Origin: Desulfitibacter sp. BRH_c19
GTDB lineage: Bacteria; Bacillota; DSM-16504; Desulfitibacterales; Desulfitibacteraceae
Reading direction: 5' to 3'
NCBI GenBank assembly: GCA_001515945.1
Contig: LOER01000033.1
Span: 62,001-126,000, forward strand
Length of the DNA stretch: 64,000 bases
Part shown: positions 17,256-25,931 of the stretch, piece after piece
How the letters are laid out: every line of letters begins with the position of its first letter
How positions within the stretch are numbered: the stretch's first letter is position 1
Notes under the pieces: generated by a model
Told to the model about the DNA's origin: nothing
Database searches by the model: none
The model's input: the letters and a program-made list of their open reading frames with translations, nothing else
Program-made: the position numbers and the translations under genes

Positions 17256-17753
17256 TCACCCTATCTTTGCGTTAAATAATTCCCTGAAACGTTTTTTAGC
17301 TCGATGTAGTATAACTCTTATAGAAGACGGAGATTTTCCTAAGACTGCCGCAATTTCTTCAAAGCTTCTTTCCTCTATTTCACGTAAAATAATTACTGAG
17401 CGATAAATTTCGGGCAGTAATTGTAGAGTATCTAATATTTCTTTTCTAAACTCTTTATTATCTAAGATTACCTCTGGCAGACCATCAATAGCTGCACAAA
17501 CCTCATCCAACCCATTCTCTAGAGTTAATTGCTTTTTATCCTGCCTTAAATATTTCAAGTAGACTCGACGAGCAATCGCTATTATCCAAGTAGAAATAGA
17601 ACTACCACCTTTAAATTCTCCATAAGAAACATACACCTGGTAAAATGTCTCTTGGGTTAATTCTTCTGCTAGGTAATCACTAGTAGTTAAATATAGAAAA
17701 TAACGATATATCATTAATTTGTATCTTTTATAGATTTCAGTAAAATTCTCCAT
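17256..17753 (-). CDS. ECF RNA polymerase sigma factor
   Basis: Extracytoplasmic-function sigma factor of 165 residues, normal length. Region 2 (about 7-75) includes YRYFLYLTTSDYLAEELTQETFYQVY and TWIIAIARRVYLKYLRQ. Region 4 (about 108-158) includes LQLLPEIYRSVIILREIEERSFEEIAAVLGKSPSSIRVILHRAKKRFRE with a clear helix-turn-helix. The anti-sigma factor, a sigma-like protein and a membrane protein follow downstream beyond a terminator. Upstream, ATACAC-N6-GTGTAT (17796-17813) is an inverted repeat in the promoter region that could be an operator. The signal and regulon are unknown. Confidence 0.93.
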   Translation of the reverse strand: MENFTEIYKRYKLMIYRYFLYLTTSDYLAEELTQETFYQVYVSYGEFKGGSSISTWIIAIARRVYLKYLRQDKKQLTLENGLDEVCAAIDGLPEVILDNKEFRKEILDTLQLLPEIYRSVIILREIEERSFEEIAAVLGKSPSSIRVILHRAKKRFRELFNAKIG

Positions 17754-17865
17754 ATTTGTACCTCAAATATTTCGCAAATCCATACAATATTACTTATACA
17801 CATCTTGGTGTATTTCCTGTAATTCTATTGTAAAAATATATTTAATGGAAGTTCTTTACGTTAAC

Positions 17866-17895
17866 ATAAAAAGCCCAACCCTTAGGTTAAGCTTT
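17866..17895 (-). terminator. Terminator after enolase-superfamily gene
   Basis: AAGCCCAACC (17871-17880), loop CTTA, GGTTAAGCTT (17885-17894), then a T-run on the minus strand. The AACC-CTTA-GGTT core recurs in the terminator near 61140. Confidence 0.8.
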
Positions 17896-17915
17896 CTTTA
17901 TAACTTTGATACGAT

Positions 17916-19034
17916 TTAGTTGCTGTGACTGGCTATTTGTATTTTGCGGATAGCTAGTTCCTCTAAAACATCTTCCTCCACATCTATGCCAAGGCCTGGC
18001 TTATCTGATAGTGTAAGCTCATCCTGATGAATACTAATCTTTGCTACATCCCTTGACAGCATTAATGGCCCAACCATTTCATTCGATTTAATAACTTGTC
18101 GAGCACAAGATAAGTGTGCTCCAGCTGCGGTGCCAATGGCTGTTTCTACCATGGAACCTACTTGGCAGGTAAGTCCAGCTGCCTCAGCCATGGAAGCTAT
18201 TGCAAGTGATGGATAAATTCCCCCTGCCTTCATAAGCTTAATATTTACCACATCTGCTGCTCTCATCTGAATGACCTTTAATAAATCTTTAACATTGTGT
18301 ACGCCTTCATCAACCATAATTCTAACTGTTGTTGCCTTTTTTACTTCAGCTAGTGCCTCTAAATCCCCATCCTTAACCGGCTGCTCCACCCAGTCAACAT
18401 TATATACCTTTATCCTTTCAATAACCTGTAAAGCTGTGGCCCGATCCATCCAGCCCTGATTAGCATCCACCCTTAATGTTGCATCAGCTATCACCTGCCG
18501 AACCTGCCTGACCCTTTCTACGTCCTTGTAAGGATCTGTTCCTACTTTCATCTTAATTATCCTAAACCCTTCATTAACAAACCTTTGCGCATCCTTTGCC
18601 ATATCTTCAGGTTCTTTAATACTTATTACCTGGGGTACAATTAACTTTTCATGGACTTTACCGCCAAGTAGATTATATACAGGTTGATTAGCAACCTTCC
18701 CCATTAGGTCATACATGGCTAAATCTAATGCCGCCCTTGCAGCAGGGGAACCATGAATTCGCCTACTAAACCTCTGATGTGCTTCTTCTATTTGAAATGG
18801 AGAAAGACCAATGACTTCAGCAATAAGCTCATTTTGTAAAACAGTAATCGTACTTTCAAAGGTTTCTCCTGTTACACATTGGTCAGGTACTGCTTCTCCG
18901 AACCCAATATATCCGTCATCCGTTTCCATTTTCACAATAATTGTTGGCATGTCAGGATACGTGCCATACGCAACTATAAAAGGCTCAAGATATGGAATAC
19001 GAACTCCATATATCGTAACGAATTTAATATACAT
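17916..19034 (-). CDS. Enolase-superfamily racemase/cycloisomerase
   Basis: Mandelate racemase/muconate-lactonizing enzyme type protein of 372 residues. The acid-base Lys pair is in IIKMKVG (about 166), the metal ligands are D of RVDANQGW (about 194), E of WVEQPV and D of MVDEGVH, and the second catalytic Lys is in NIKLMKAGG. This pattern fits dipeptide epimerases and related N-acyl amino acid racemases; the exact substrate cannot be read. It is last in a unit with a HisC-like aminotransferase (35 bp upstream) and the symporter/dehydrogenase chimera, suggesting amino-acid or cell-wall peptide salvage. Confidence 0.85.
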   Translation of the reverse strand: MYIKFVTIYGVRIPYLEPFIVAYGTYPDMPTIIVKMETDDGYIGFGEAVPDQCVTGETFESTITVLQNELIAEVIGLSPFQIEEAHQRFSRRIHGSPAARAALDLAMYDLMGKVANQPVYNLLGGKVHEKLIVPQVISIKEPEDMAKDAQRFVNEGFRIIKMKVGTDPYKDVERVRQVRQVIADATLRVDANQGWMDRATALQVIERIKVYNVDWVEQPVKDGDLEALAEVKKATTVRIMVDEGVHNVKDLLKVIQMRAADVVNIKLMKAGGIYPSLAIASMAEAAGLTCQVGSMVETAIGTAAGAHLSCARQVIKSNEMVGPLMLSRDVAKISIHQDELTLSDKPGLGIDVEEDVLEELAIRKIQIASHSN

Positions 19035-19069
19035 ACATGAACCCCCATCTCTATATTAGACAATACGTT

Positions 19070-20164
19070 CTACAGTTCTTCTTTCAGGGTTTCTATAAAT
19101 CTTTTATTCTCTTTCATAGTGCCAACAGTAACCCTTATAAAGGAATCAAGCCCCCAGCCTGCAGCTGGCCTTACGATGACTCCTTTGACCAGAAGTCTTT
19201 TAAAAAGTAATTCGCAATCTTGTTTCACGTCAAATAGGATAAAATTTGCTTGACTAGGCACTACATCACAACCAAGTGCTCTCAGCTCTTGTGATAGATA
19301 ATCCCTGCCTACTCTATTTTCAGTCACACATTTGCTTAGCCATTCCTGATCTGCTAAACTAGCAGGTCCTGCGACAATTGATAATCTATTTAAATTAAAA
19401 GGTTCCTTTATTCTATCAAGCATCTGGCAAACTCTAGCATGGGCAATTCCATAACCTAAACGTAAACCAGCAAGTCCATGTGCTTTAGAAAATGTTCTTA
19501 ACACTATAACATTTTCTAGACCCTCTTTTACAAAATCCAGCCCATTAGCATATTGCGGATCATCAACATATTCAAAATAAGCCTGGTCAAATACTACAGC
19601 GATTTCTTTTGGAATGCTTTTCAAGAAGACCTCCACTTCAGATCTTTTTACTATAGTTCCTGTGGGATTATTAGGGTTACATATCCAGATTAACTTTGTT
19701 TTACAATTAACAATGTCAGTAATTCCACTAAGATCATATCGGTAATCCATTAGAGGAACATGCCTCACAATTCCATTCATCAGTTTGCAAGCCTCTTCAT
19801 ACCTTCCGTATGTTTTATCCCCCACTATAACCTCTTCCCCAGGATTAACATATAATTGGGGAATAAGTTGTATTATAGTTTCTGAACCATGACCTACCAC
19901 GATATTTTTTGGATCAACACCATTTATATCTGCTAGAACTTTTTTAAGATCCAAAAAGCTTTTTTCAGGATACATGTAAATATTCGTTAATTCATTTGTA
20001 ATGGCCTTTAGTGCCCTTGGAGAGGGGCCATTGGGATTTTCATTCGAAGCTAACTTAACTATATCATCTAACCCAAGTTCTCTCTTAACTTCCTCAATTG
20101 TCTTTCCAGCAATATAGTCATAAAGACTAAAAACCGCAGGTCTAAAAAAACTCTCATGCTGCAT
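19070..20164 (-). CDS. hisC: Histidinol-phosphate aminotransferase-like PLP enzyme
   Basis: Fold-type I, class II aminotransferase of 364 residues of the HisC family. SNENPNGPSPRAL, GHGSETI, the NPNNPTGT substrate/PLP motif, FDQAYFEY and the Schiff-base lysine in RTFSKAHGLAGLRLGYG are all intact. HisC converts imidazole-acetol phosphate and glutamate, but family members also use aromatic or other amino acids. No other his gene is near. The setting beside an enolase-superfamily enzyme and remains of a 2-hydroxyacid dehydrogenase points to a catabolic or salvage role rather than histidine synthesis (inference). AAAAGGGGG precedes the ATG. Confidence 0.87.
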   Translation of the reverse strand: MQHESFFRPAVFSLYDYIAGKTIEEVKRELGLDDIVKLASNENPNGPSPRALKAITNELTNIYMYPEKSFLDLKKVLADINGVDPKNIVVGHGSETIIQLIPQLYVNPGEEVIVGDKTYGRYEEACKLMNGIVRHVPLMDYRYDLSGITDIVNCKTKLIWICNPNNPTGTIVKRSEVEVFLKSIPKEIAVVFDQAYFEYVDDPQYANGLDFVKEGLENVIVLRTFSKAHGLAGLRLGYGIAHARVCQMLDRIKEPFNLNRLSIVAGPASLADQEWLSKCVTENRVGRDYLSQELRALGCDVVPSQANFILFDVKQDCELLFKRLLVKGVIVRPAAGWGLDSFIRVTVGTMKENKRFIETLKEEL

Positions 20165-20189
20165 CCTAAATCCCCCTTTTGTTTAAAGA

Positions 20190-21038
20190 TTAAACACTTG
20201 CGTTAATTCTACAATTGGGTTGATCCAGTACTGTTATATTCACGACACTATTTGGTGCCTTTCCTTTTAGTGCCCTCATAACTTCTTCAACACACTTTCT
20301 CCTAACCTCACACAGAGCAACTGTAGATAAAAAGGCTGCATGTGGGGTAAATATTGCATTATCTAGTTTAAATATCTCATGGTCCGTAGGTAATGGTTCT
20401 GGTAATACCACATCAAGAGCTGCTCCTGCAATTTTACTTTCTTTAAGGGTTTGGGTTAAAACTACACCCACAAGAAGAAGTATAAACTGAACCCAGTCTG
20501 TGTATGTTACAGCTAAAAATCCTCCTGTTGCTGTATATACAATAACTACAAAGGCAGCAACAAAAAATGCTATCTGTAAATCCCAGCCTAACAAAGCATG
20601 AAGAATACTGCCCGCTGCGGCTAGCTGACCTGCTGTATAAGCAATGTAAGCTAAAATAGTAGTAACTGTGACAATAATACGGCAGCGACTATCATATCTT
20701 TCTTCAATTAAATCCGGATAAGTAATATGCTTTGATTTGTCACCAATCTTTTTAATAAGATGTGAAAAAAGTAAGGCGAATAAAATACAACCAAATGCTA
20801 CAGTTCCAACATACCAGATAGCAGTAATACCCATCTCATAAGCAGTATTTGCACTACCTACTACAGATGCTCCTCCTACCCAAGAAGCCAGCCATAAACA
20901 CATTATTGAAAAAGCCCCTAATCTTCTACCTGCAACATAATAGTCGTCCATATTTTTCTGCTTCCTGTTAGCATATAAACCCAAGGCAAGCATGCCAAGC
21001 ATATAACCAATAATTATACCAATATCAATACCACTCAT
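20190..21038 (-). CDS. Chimera: sodium/solute symporter N-half fused to 2-hydroxyacid dehydrogenase C-end
   Basis: One open frame of 282 residues built from two unrelated genes. Residues 1 to about 193 are the first helices of a sodium:solute symporter (MSGIDIGIIIGYMLGML, the DDYYVAGRRLG motif, TATGGFLAVTYTDWVQF), less than half of a normal 450-500-residue transporter. From about residue 194 (codons near 20455-20462) the sequence becomes the C-terminus of a D-2-hydroxyacid dehydrogenase: LKESKIAGAALDVVLPEPLP and FTPHAAFL with its Glu and His. The NAD domain is missing, so neither activity is expected. It looks like a deletion joining two genes in frame. GGAGG fixes the ATG at 21038. Confidence 0.85.
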   Translation of the reverse strand: MSGIDIGIIIGYMLGMLALGLYANRKQKNMDDYYVAGRRLGAFSIMCLWLASWVGGASVVGSANTAYEMGITAIWYVGTVAFGCILFALLFSHLIKKIGDKSKHITYPDLIEERYDSRCRIIVTVTTILAYIAYTAGQLAAAGSILHALLGWDLQIAFFVAAFVVIVYTATGGFLAVTYTDWVQFILLLVGVVLTQTLKESKIAGAALDVVLPEPLPTDHEIFKLDNAIFTPHAAFLSTVALCEVRRKCVEEVMRALKGKAPNSVVNITVLDQPNCRINASV

Positions 21039-21561
21039 TTTATTTCCTCCTTTTTTTATGATTACTTTAGAAAACATTTATTACATTCATGGACTTCCCC
21101 CCTTGTGTATTTAATTTTGTTGGTTTATAAACATTACCACTTCATGTATTATGCAAATTTTCTGCCATAATTAACAATTCAGTATTTTCAGTAATTAAGA
21201 GCTTCATCTTTAAAACTTAAGTGATAACCTTAATTTTCCAATTATTGATAGACCCTTATAAACATACGTTAATTCTATTGTGCAAATTATTGAAAGATTT
21301 ATCAAAAAATAGCCGTAGCATTTGCTAAAGAGGTCATATATCTTTATAATAGTAACGTTATAACGTAATTTTTCAGTTTTCTATGAAAAGCAATCAAGGG
21401 TTCCGCTCAAACTTCAATTAAAAAGGAGAATAATGATTTATCCTAAAGAGACAAACGGTATTATTAGGGTAGATATAAGTGAGGATGAAACATAAGGCAG
21501 TATTGGTTAAGGCCATGGTCAACCTTAAAGAAGTAGGCTAAAGTCAAAACTTGGAGATACT
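21039..21561. other. 523-bp gap with a 20-codon open frame
   Basis: AT-rich spacer carrying the promoter of the minus-strand chimera operon and the end of the exporter unit. At 21433-21495 a 20-codon frame (MIYPKETNGIIRVDISEDET) follows AAAAAGGAGAATA. Further coding-looking fragments (VLVKAMVNLKEVG, KLGDTLQALSLACSG) lie beyond its stop in shifted frames, which suggests a decayed gene. No known family was recognised. No RNA or repeat was seen in the rest. Confidence 0.4.
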
Positions 21562-22491
21562 TTACAAGCCTTGTCTCTTGCTTGTAGTGGATGAAAAAGC
21601 ACCCACTAATTTATTGAGTCCCAGCTTCATTTCTGCAATTATAATTGCTAATAATATTAGTCCACACCCAACCAACATTGGTTTGGTTAATAATTCATTT
21701 AAGAACAGATAGGCAAAGAGTGCTCCGAAAACACCTTCTAGGCATAGTATCAAAGCAGCGTGGGATGAAGGAGTATATTTTTGGGCAACATTTTGGATTA
21801 CAAAACACAAAACTGTACTTAACGTAACAAGATAAGCAATTGCACCCCACCCTTCTACGGAAATGCTGGTGGGGATTGGTTCAAAGACTAATCCAGTAAT
21901 GATAAATAAAACTGCACAAAAGGATACCTGAACAACAGAAAGCGCTAGTGCATCGCCCTTAGGTGCTAGTATACCAATGGTTACCACCTGAAAAGCGTAG
22001 CATAAAGCACATATTAGGGTTAACCAGTCCCCTATGTTTATAGATGCTAATGTACTGTCTTCAATGGTAAGAAAAGCCAAACCGACAACAGCTAGGAAAG
22101 CAGACATAATAGCAGGCCACCCAGGAAACTTTTTTGTTATGGCCATCACCAAAAAAGGCACCATAACCACGTTAGTTCCAGTAATAAAAGCATTTTTTGC
22201 AGCAGTTGTATAAACAAGTCCTATTGTCTGGGTTGTAAAGCCTAAGTATAGAAAGAGTCCGATGAGACATCCTCCCCATAAATCCCTTTTACTAATTGTT
22301 TGTAAGCGATTTCTGAAAACTAGACATAATATTACAGCGGCAAATCCAAACCTAATAGCCATCATTATAAGGGGAGTAATATGATCAAGAGCATTTTTTG
22401 TAACAACAAAGCCCCCTCCCCAAAAAACCGCAACAGATAATAGGGCTACGTCAGCTGTTATAGATCTATGCCTTTCTAAAAAACCCACCAT
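21562..22491 (-). CDS. EamA/DMT-family transporter
   Basis: Drug/metabolite transporter of 309 residues with ten predicted membrane helices in two EamA repeats (about 15-145 and 155-290). The first half has VFWGGGFVVTKNAL and the second ALILCLEGVFGALFAYLFLNE, typical for the family. Such proteins export amino acids or metabolites; the substrate is not predictable. GGGGGGG stands before the ATG. It appears monocistronic, and its upstream region carries a CCCC-type hairpin repeat. Confidence 0.9.
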   Translation of the reverse strand: MVGFLERHRSITADVALLSVAVFWGGGFVVTKNALDHITPLIMMAIRFGFAAVILCLVFRNRLQTISKRDLWGGCLIGLFLYLGFTTQTIGLVYTTAAKNAFITGTNVVMVPFLVMAITKKFPGWPAIMSAFLAVVGLAFLTIEDSTLASINIGDWLTLICALCYAFQVVTIGILAPKGDALALSVVQVSFCAVLFIITGLVFEPIPTSISVEGWGAIAYLVTLSTVLCFVIQNVAQKYTPSSHAALILCLEGVFGALFAYLFLNELLTKPMLVGCGLILLAIIIAEMKLGLNKLVGAFSSTTSKRQGL

Positions 22492-22619
22492 TTTAACCCC
22501 CCCTAAGCAACCACATCCAATACTACCATTTTATTTCATTTTCAGTCAACCCTTCCAATTTAATTAATCTATCAGCTTAGACGCGGGAAATCCCAAACTT
22601 ATACTATAATATAAAAGAC

Positions 22620-22650
22620 AAGGCAACATAGTGAAATGTCCCCTTGCCTT
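22620..22650. repeat. Short hairpin repeat, divergent copy
   Basis: AAGGCAA (22620-22626) and TTGCCTT (22644-22650) flank GTGAAATGTCCCC. The AAATGTCCCC core is a variant of the CGAAACGTCCCC repeats at 14243, 30984 and 32785. It lies just downstream of the CHRD gene on the minus strand and could also end its transcript. Confidence 0.55.
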
Positions 22651-22692
22651 ACTTGTTTAGTTTTCTTATTTGTTATACTTGTTTCTTTACAT

Positions 22693-23112
22693 TTATCCTA
22701 CCCTTTTTTGCCTACTAATTTGTCCACGAATTTCCCCAGCGGGATGCTGCCTAGTATGAACATTTACATAAGTATTACCCGCCTCCATTTGCCTTACCAA
22801 TTCTGAAAATGGTTCACCTTCTAAAGGTCCTACGAGATCACTTTGACTCAGAGTGCCTTGAACTGTTCCTTGGGTTACGGTTATACCAGGGTCCACAGGT
22901 CCAAATAAAAAGGCTACTATCGGTCCGTTTTCCCCTCGTCTACCAAGATGAATGTGAGCTTCAGTAAAATTCGCAAGCTTGTTAACAGTTAAACGGTATT
23001 GTAACATCTCCTGATCATCACTAAGTCTAAGATTTGAACTGCCGAAGGCATCAGTTTCAACTGGTGGTACTTCTTCTGATCCTTCAAGAATAGCAAAAAA
23101 TTGTTTTGCCAT
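22693..23112 (-). CDS. CHRD-domain protein
   Basis: A 139-residue protein consisting of one CHRD (chordin-like) domain: EGSEEVPPVETDAFG at the start, then AHIHLGRRGENGPIVAFLFGP and VNVHTRQHPAGEIRGQI at the end. CHRD domains are usually secreted, but no signal peptide is present here (MAKQFFAILEGSEE), so a cytoplasmic or spore-coat location is possible. AAAGGAG stands 8 bases before the ATG at 23112; the TTG two codons earlier is too close. It lies behind the adenosylhomocysteinase gene, separated by a terminator. Function unknown. Confidence 0.85.
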   Translation of the reverse strand: MAKQFFAILEGSEEVPPVETDAFGSSNLRLSDDQEMLQYRLTVNKLANFTEAHIHLGRRGENGPIVAFLFGPVDPGITVTQGTVQGTLSQSDLVGPLEGEPFSELVRQMEAGNTYVNVHTRQHPAGEIRGQISRQKRVG

Positions 23113-23170
23113 TTGCAAAACTCCTTTACGATTGCGTTTCTTACATATTATGCATTTTATGTAAAAATGG

Positions 23171-23204
23171 TTAAAAAAATACCCTGTTATTTAACTAACA
23201 GGGT
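23171..23204 (-). terminator. Terminator after adenosylhomocysteinase gene
   Basis: ACCCTGTTA (23181-23189) pairs with TAACAGGGT (23196-23204). On the minus strand the hairpin runs into seven T, ending the ahcY transcript before the CHRD gene. Confidence 0.88.
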
Positions 23205-23220
23205 TATATTTAGATAATTT

Positions 23221-24501
23221 TTACTTTTCATTGGTTCGCATTAGACAAGGCACTTGGGGAAACATAGAAAAATATTTCTGTTGTGCATCTGTCAATTCAT
23301 CCTTTATAATACCTGACTTTTTAAGATAAATTGAAGAGACATACTCATCTAGCTCCCTTGGAAGCTTAATTATTCCTTTTTCATTCCCAGCATTTTCAAT
23401 CAAGTGTTTAACAGCCATTACATGAATTGCAAAGCTTATATCCATCACCTCTGCTGGTTGCCCATCTCCAGCTGCAGAATTTACAATGCGTCCATCGCCT
23501 AGTAAGAATACATTTCTCCCATCCTCGAAGGAATATTGTAATATATTTTTTGCTATCTCATAGCTATCAACACTATATTCCTCTAGGTCGCACTTGTTTA
23601 TCTCTACATTTGAATGTCCAGCATTTGCAAGAATGACTCTATTTTTAATTACCTTTAAATGATTTTTTGTAATTATATCCTTGTTACCTGTAGCGGTAAT
23701 AATAAAGTCAGCCTCTGCCACAGCTTCTATAAGGGGTTTTACGTAGAAGCCGTCCATAACAGCTTCACTAAGCTTTAAGGGGTCCGTTTCGCAAATGATA
23801 ACCCTTGCACCAAAAGCTCTTGCTTTTCTCGCAATACCCTTGCCACACCAACCATAACCAACTACCACCACCATTTTCCCAGCAACAACAACATTAGTAG
23901 TATTCATAATAGAAGCCCAAACAGATTGTCCTGTTCCATGAAGATTTTCAAACAAGTATTTACTCAAAGAACTATTAACTGCTACTACGGGGTATTTAAG
24001 TACTCCACTATTGCGCATGTTTTTTAACCTTTTAACTCCAGTTGTACTTTCTTCACTTGTTCCAATAAAATTCTCTACAAGATGACTACATTCATCATGA
24101 AGAAGGTTTGTTAGAATTCCCCCAGAATCTATTACTATGTGGGGCTTACATTCTAATGCTTCCCTTTGAAATTTTTGATGGTCATTAAAAGCAGCTCCGT
24201 AATAACCCATTACATCTACACATTCTTCACACATGGCAGCAGCAACATCATCCTGTGTAGAAAGAGGGTCTGCCTCTACAAGAGTAACATTGGCCCCTGC
24301 GTCCCTTAGCAGTATTGCAAGATAAGCAGTTGTAGCTTCTATATGTAAACGCATTACTATGTTTTTATCTTGAAAGGGTCTTGTTTTGGTATATTCATCC
24401 ATGAGATAGTTTAAAACGGGCATATGCTGTTTAGTCCAGTCTATCTTTTGACTTCCCTTGGGTGCCAATTCTATTAATTGTATCATAGAGTTACTAGGCA
24501 T
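23221..24501 (-). CDS. ahcY: Adenosylhomocysteinase-like protein
   Basis: S-adenosylhomocysteine hydrolase family, 426 residues, close in style to the shorter archaeal/Thermotoga form. It would split S-adenosylhomocysteine to adenosine and homocysteine with bound NAD. Seen: DSGGILTN (canonical DDGGDLT), GTSEESTTGVKRL with the catalytic Glu, VNSSLSKYLFENLHGTGQS with the catalytic Asn and Lys, and VVGYGWCGKGIA as NAD loop. The position that is normally Asp in KFDN reads Glu here. The NAD ribose Glu (ICETDP) is kept. AAGGAG precedes the ATG. It may be a true hydrolase or a divergent relative acting on a related nucleoside. Confidence 0.85.
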   Translation of the reverse strand: MPSNSMIQLIELAPKGSQKIDWTKQHMPVLNYLMDEYTKTRPFQDKNIVMRLHIEATTAYLAILLRDAGANVTLVEADPLSTQDDVAAAMCEECVDVMGYYGAAFNDHQKFQREALECKPHIVIDSGGILTNLLHDECSHLVENFIGTSEESTTGVKRLKNMRNSGVLKYPVVAVNSSLSKYLFENLHGTGQSVWASIMNTTNVVVAGKMVVVVGYGWCGKGIARKARAFGARVIICETDPLKLSEAVMDGFYVKPLIEAVAEADFIITATGNKDIITKNHLKVIKNRVILANAGHSNVEINKCDLEEYSVDSYEIAKNILQYSFEDGRNVFLLGDGRIVNSAAGDGQPAEVMDISFAIHVMAVKHLIENAGNEKGIIKLPRELDEYVSSIYLKKSGIIKDELTDAQQKYFSMFPQVPCLMRTNEK

Positions 24502-24520
24502 CTTTTATCTCACTCCTTAA

Positions 24521-24642
24521 AATTTATCCATAATATTCTATCTGGCTTAAGACTCCCGCTTCTATAATTGGGCTTTAAACTAGGTGGAGTATAGTCCCCA
24601 TCTGATTTCCCAATGTTCAGCTTTGGCTGAACGAGTTCACTT
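24521..24642 (-). repeat. Dispersed structured repeat, copy 2 (shortened)
   Basis: Shares AATTTATCCATAATATT and the end GTTCAGCTTTGGCTGAACG with copies 1 and 3 but lacks the central GGGGACA hairpin arm (about 45 bp). It starts 14 bp beyond the pta stop codon in the same orientation as the other copies relative to their genes. Confidence 0.8.
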
Positions 24643-24655
24643 AGTGCAATTTATA

Positions 24656-25654
24656 TTATTGATTTATAGCCTGCACAGAAGTAATGGCAACTACATTTAC
24701 TATATCATCAACACTACATCCTCTAGAAAGATCATTTACAGGCTTGGCCATCCCCTGGAGAATGGGTCCAATTGCCGTTGCCCCTCCCCATCTTTCCATG
24801 ATTTTTACGCCAATATTTCCCGATTGAAGGTCTGGAAATATAAATGTGTTTGCATGACCTGCAACTGCACTACCAGGAGCTTTTCTTTCTCCAATTTTCG
24901 GAACAACAGCTGCATCAAACTGGAGTTCACCGTCTATTTTAAGGTCTGGATTTTTTTCCTTGCACAGGTATGTTGCCGCTATGACCTTGTCAACCATAAT
25001 GTGACGAGCACTCCCTTTTGTTGAAAACGAAAGCATTGCAACCTTTGGATCCATACCTAATAATTGTTGTCCTGTCTCTGCAGAACACAAGGCGATCTCT
25101 GCTAGCTGATTTGCAGTTGGATTGGGATTTACGCCACAATCCGCTACAATTATAATGCCGTTATCACCATATTCTTTCATCGGCAGTATCATAATCATTG
25201 CACCGGAGACAACGGAAATACCCTCTTGGTTTTTGATAATTTGTAGAGCAGGTCTTAAAACGTCGCCTGTAGTATTTTCTGCACCAGCAACATAACCATC
25301 AGCATCACCCTCCTTGACCATCATGGCCGCAACAAAAAGAGGGTTCTCCATTTGTGCTTGTGCCCTATCTATTGTCATCCCTTTGGTTCTTCGTATCTCA
25401 AGAAAATCTTTCGCGTAGACATCTTTTTTGGAGTGATTTGTAGGATCCCAAATCTCCGCGTCCGATACATTGTAGCCTTCCCTTTTAGCAATAGAATAGA
25501 TTTTTTCCCTATCACCAAGGAGCACTATCCTTGCTAATTTTTCCTTAAGAATAATTGAAGTAGCTTTTAGTGTTCTTCTTTCATAGGATTCCGGTAAGAC
25601 AATTGTTTTTTGTGCTTTTTTTGATTGTTCCTTAATCTTATCTAATAATTCCAT
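24656..25654 (-). CDS. pta: Phosphate acetyltransferase
   Basis: Interconverts acetyl-CoA and acetyl phosphate in the acetate/energy pathway. The 332-residue single-domain form is typical of clostridia. Recognisable blocks are KTIVLPESYERRTLKA, GDADGYVAGAENTTGDVLRPA, VADCGVNPNPTANQLAEIA, LSFSTKGSA and GHANTFIFPDLQSGNIG. No acetate kinase gene adjoins it, so ackA must lie elsewhere. GGAGGTG precedes the ATG. It is followed directly by dispersed repeat copy 2. Confidence 0.96.
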   Translation of the reverse strand: MELLDKIKEQSKKAQKTIVLPESYERRTLKATSIILKEKLARIVLLGDREKIYSIAKREGYNVSDAEIWDPTNHSKKDVYAKDFLEIRRTKGMTIDRAQAQMENPLFVAAMMVKEGDADGYVAGAENTTGDVLRPALQIIKNQEGISVVSGAMIMILPMKEYGDNGIIIVADCGVNPNPTANQLAEIALCSAETGQQLLGMDPKVAMLSFSTKGSARHIMVDKVIAATYLCKEKNPDLKIDGELQFDAAVVPKIGERKAPGSAVAGHANTFIFPDLQSGNIGVKIMERWGGATAIGPILQGMAKPVNDLSRGCSVDDIVNVVAITSVQAINQ

Positions 25655-25889
25655 TATAGACCTTACACCTCCTTAAATTAGTTTACTTAAAGTAATGCCA
25701 CATATTTCGCATTTTAAGAGAGCTACGATATATAGGTATCCATAACTGCATCTGGGATTTTTTGAATATATCTATTTTTTTAGTTTTCCTTTTACTGAAA
25801 TATGTAACCTTATATACTTATTATATATTACCACACCGCAAGTGAATTTTTCAGGTATCACCAACAAGTTTTGTAATATTAGTTAAAAT

Positions 25890-25924
25890 TTAAAAATGGC
25901 ACCTCTAAAAGAGAATGCCATTTC
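25890..25924 (-). terminator. Terminator after clpB
   Basis: AAATGGCA (25894-25901) pairs with TGCCATTT (25916-25923), with CTCT/AGAG extending inside, and a T-run follows on the minus strand. Confidence 0.85.
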
Positions 25925-25931
25925 TTAGTTT

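Noticed and set aside
21433-21495. 20-codon open frame with a ribosome site as a real small gene
   Set aside because: Further coding-looking fragments follow in other frames, which fits a decayed gene better; no family recognised.
23113-25931. SAM, SAH or other riboswitch near ahcY and pta
   Set aside because: Leaders are short and show only ordinary ribosome sites, terminators and the dispersed repeat; no riboswitch core was found.
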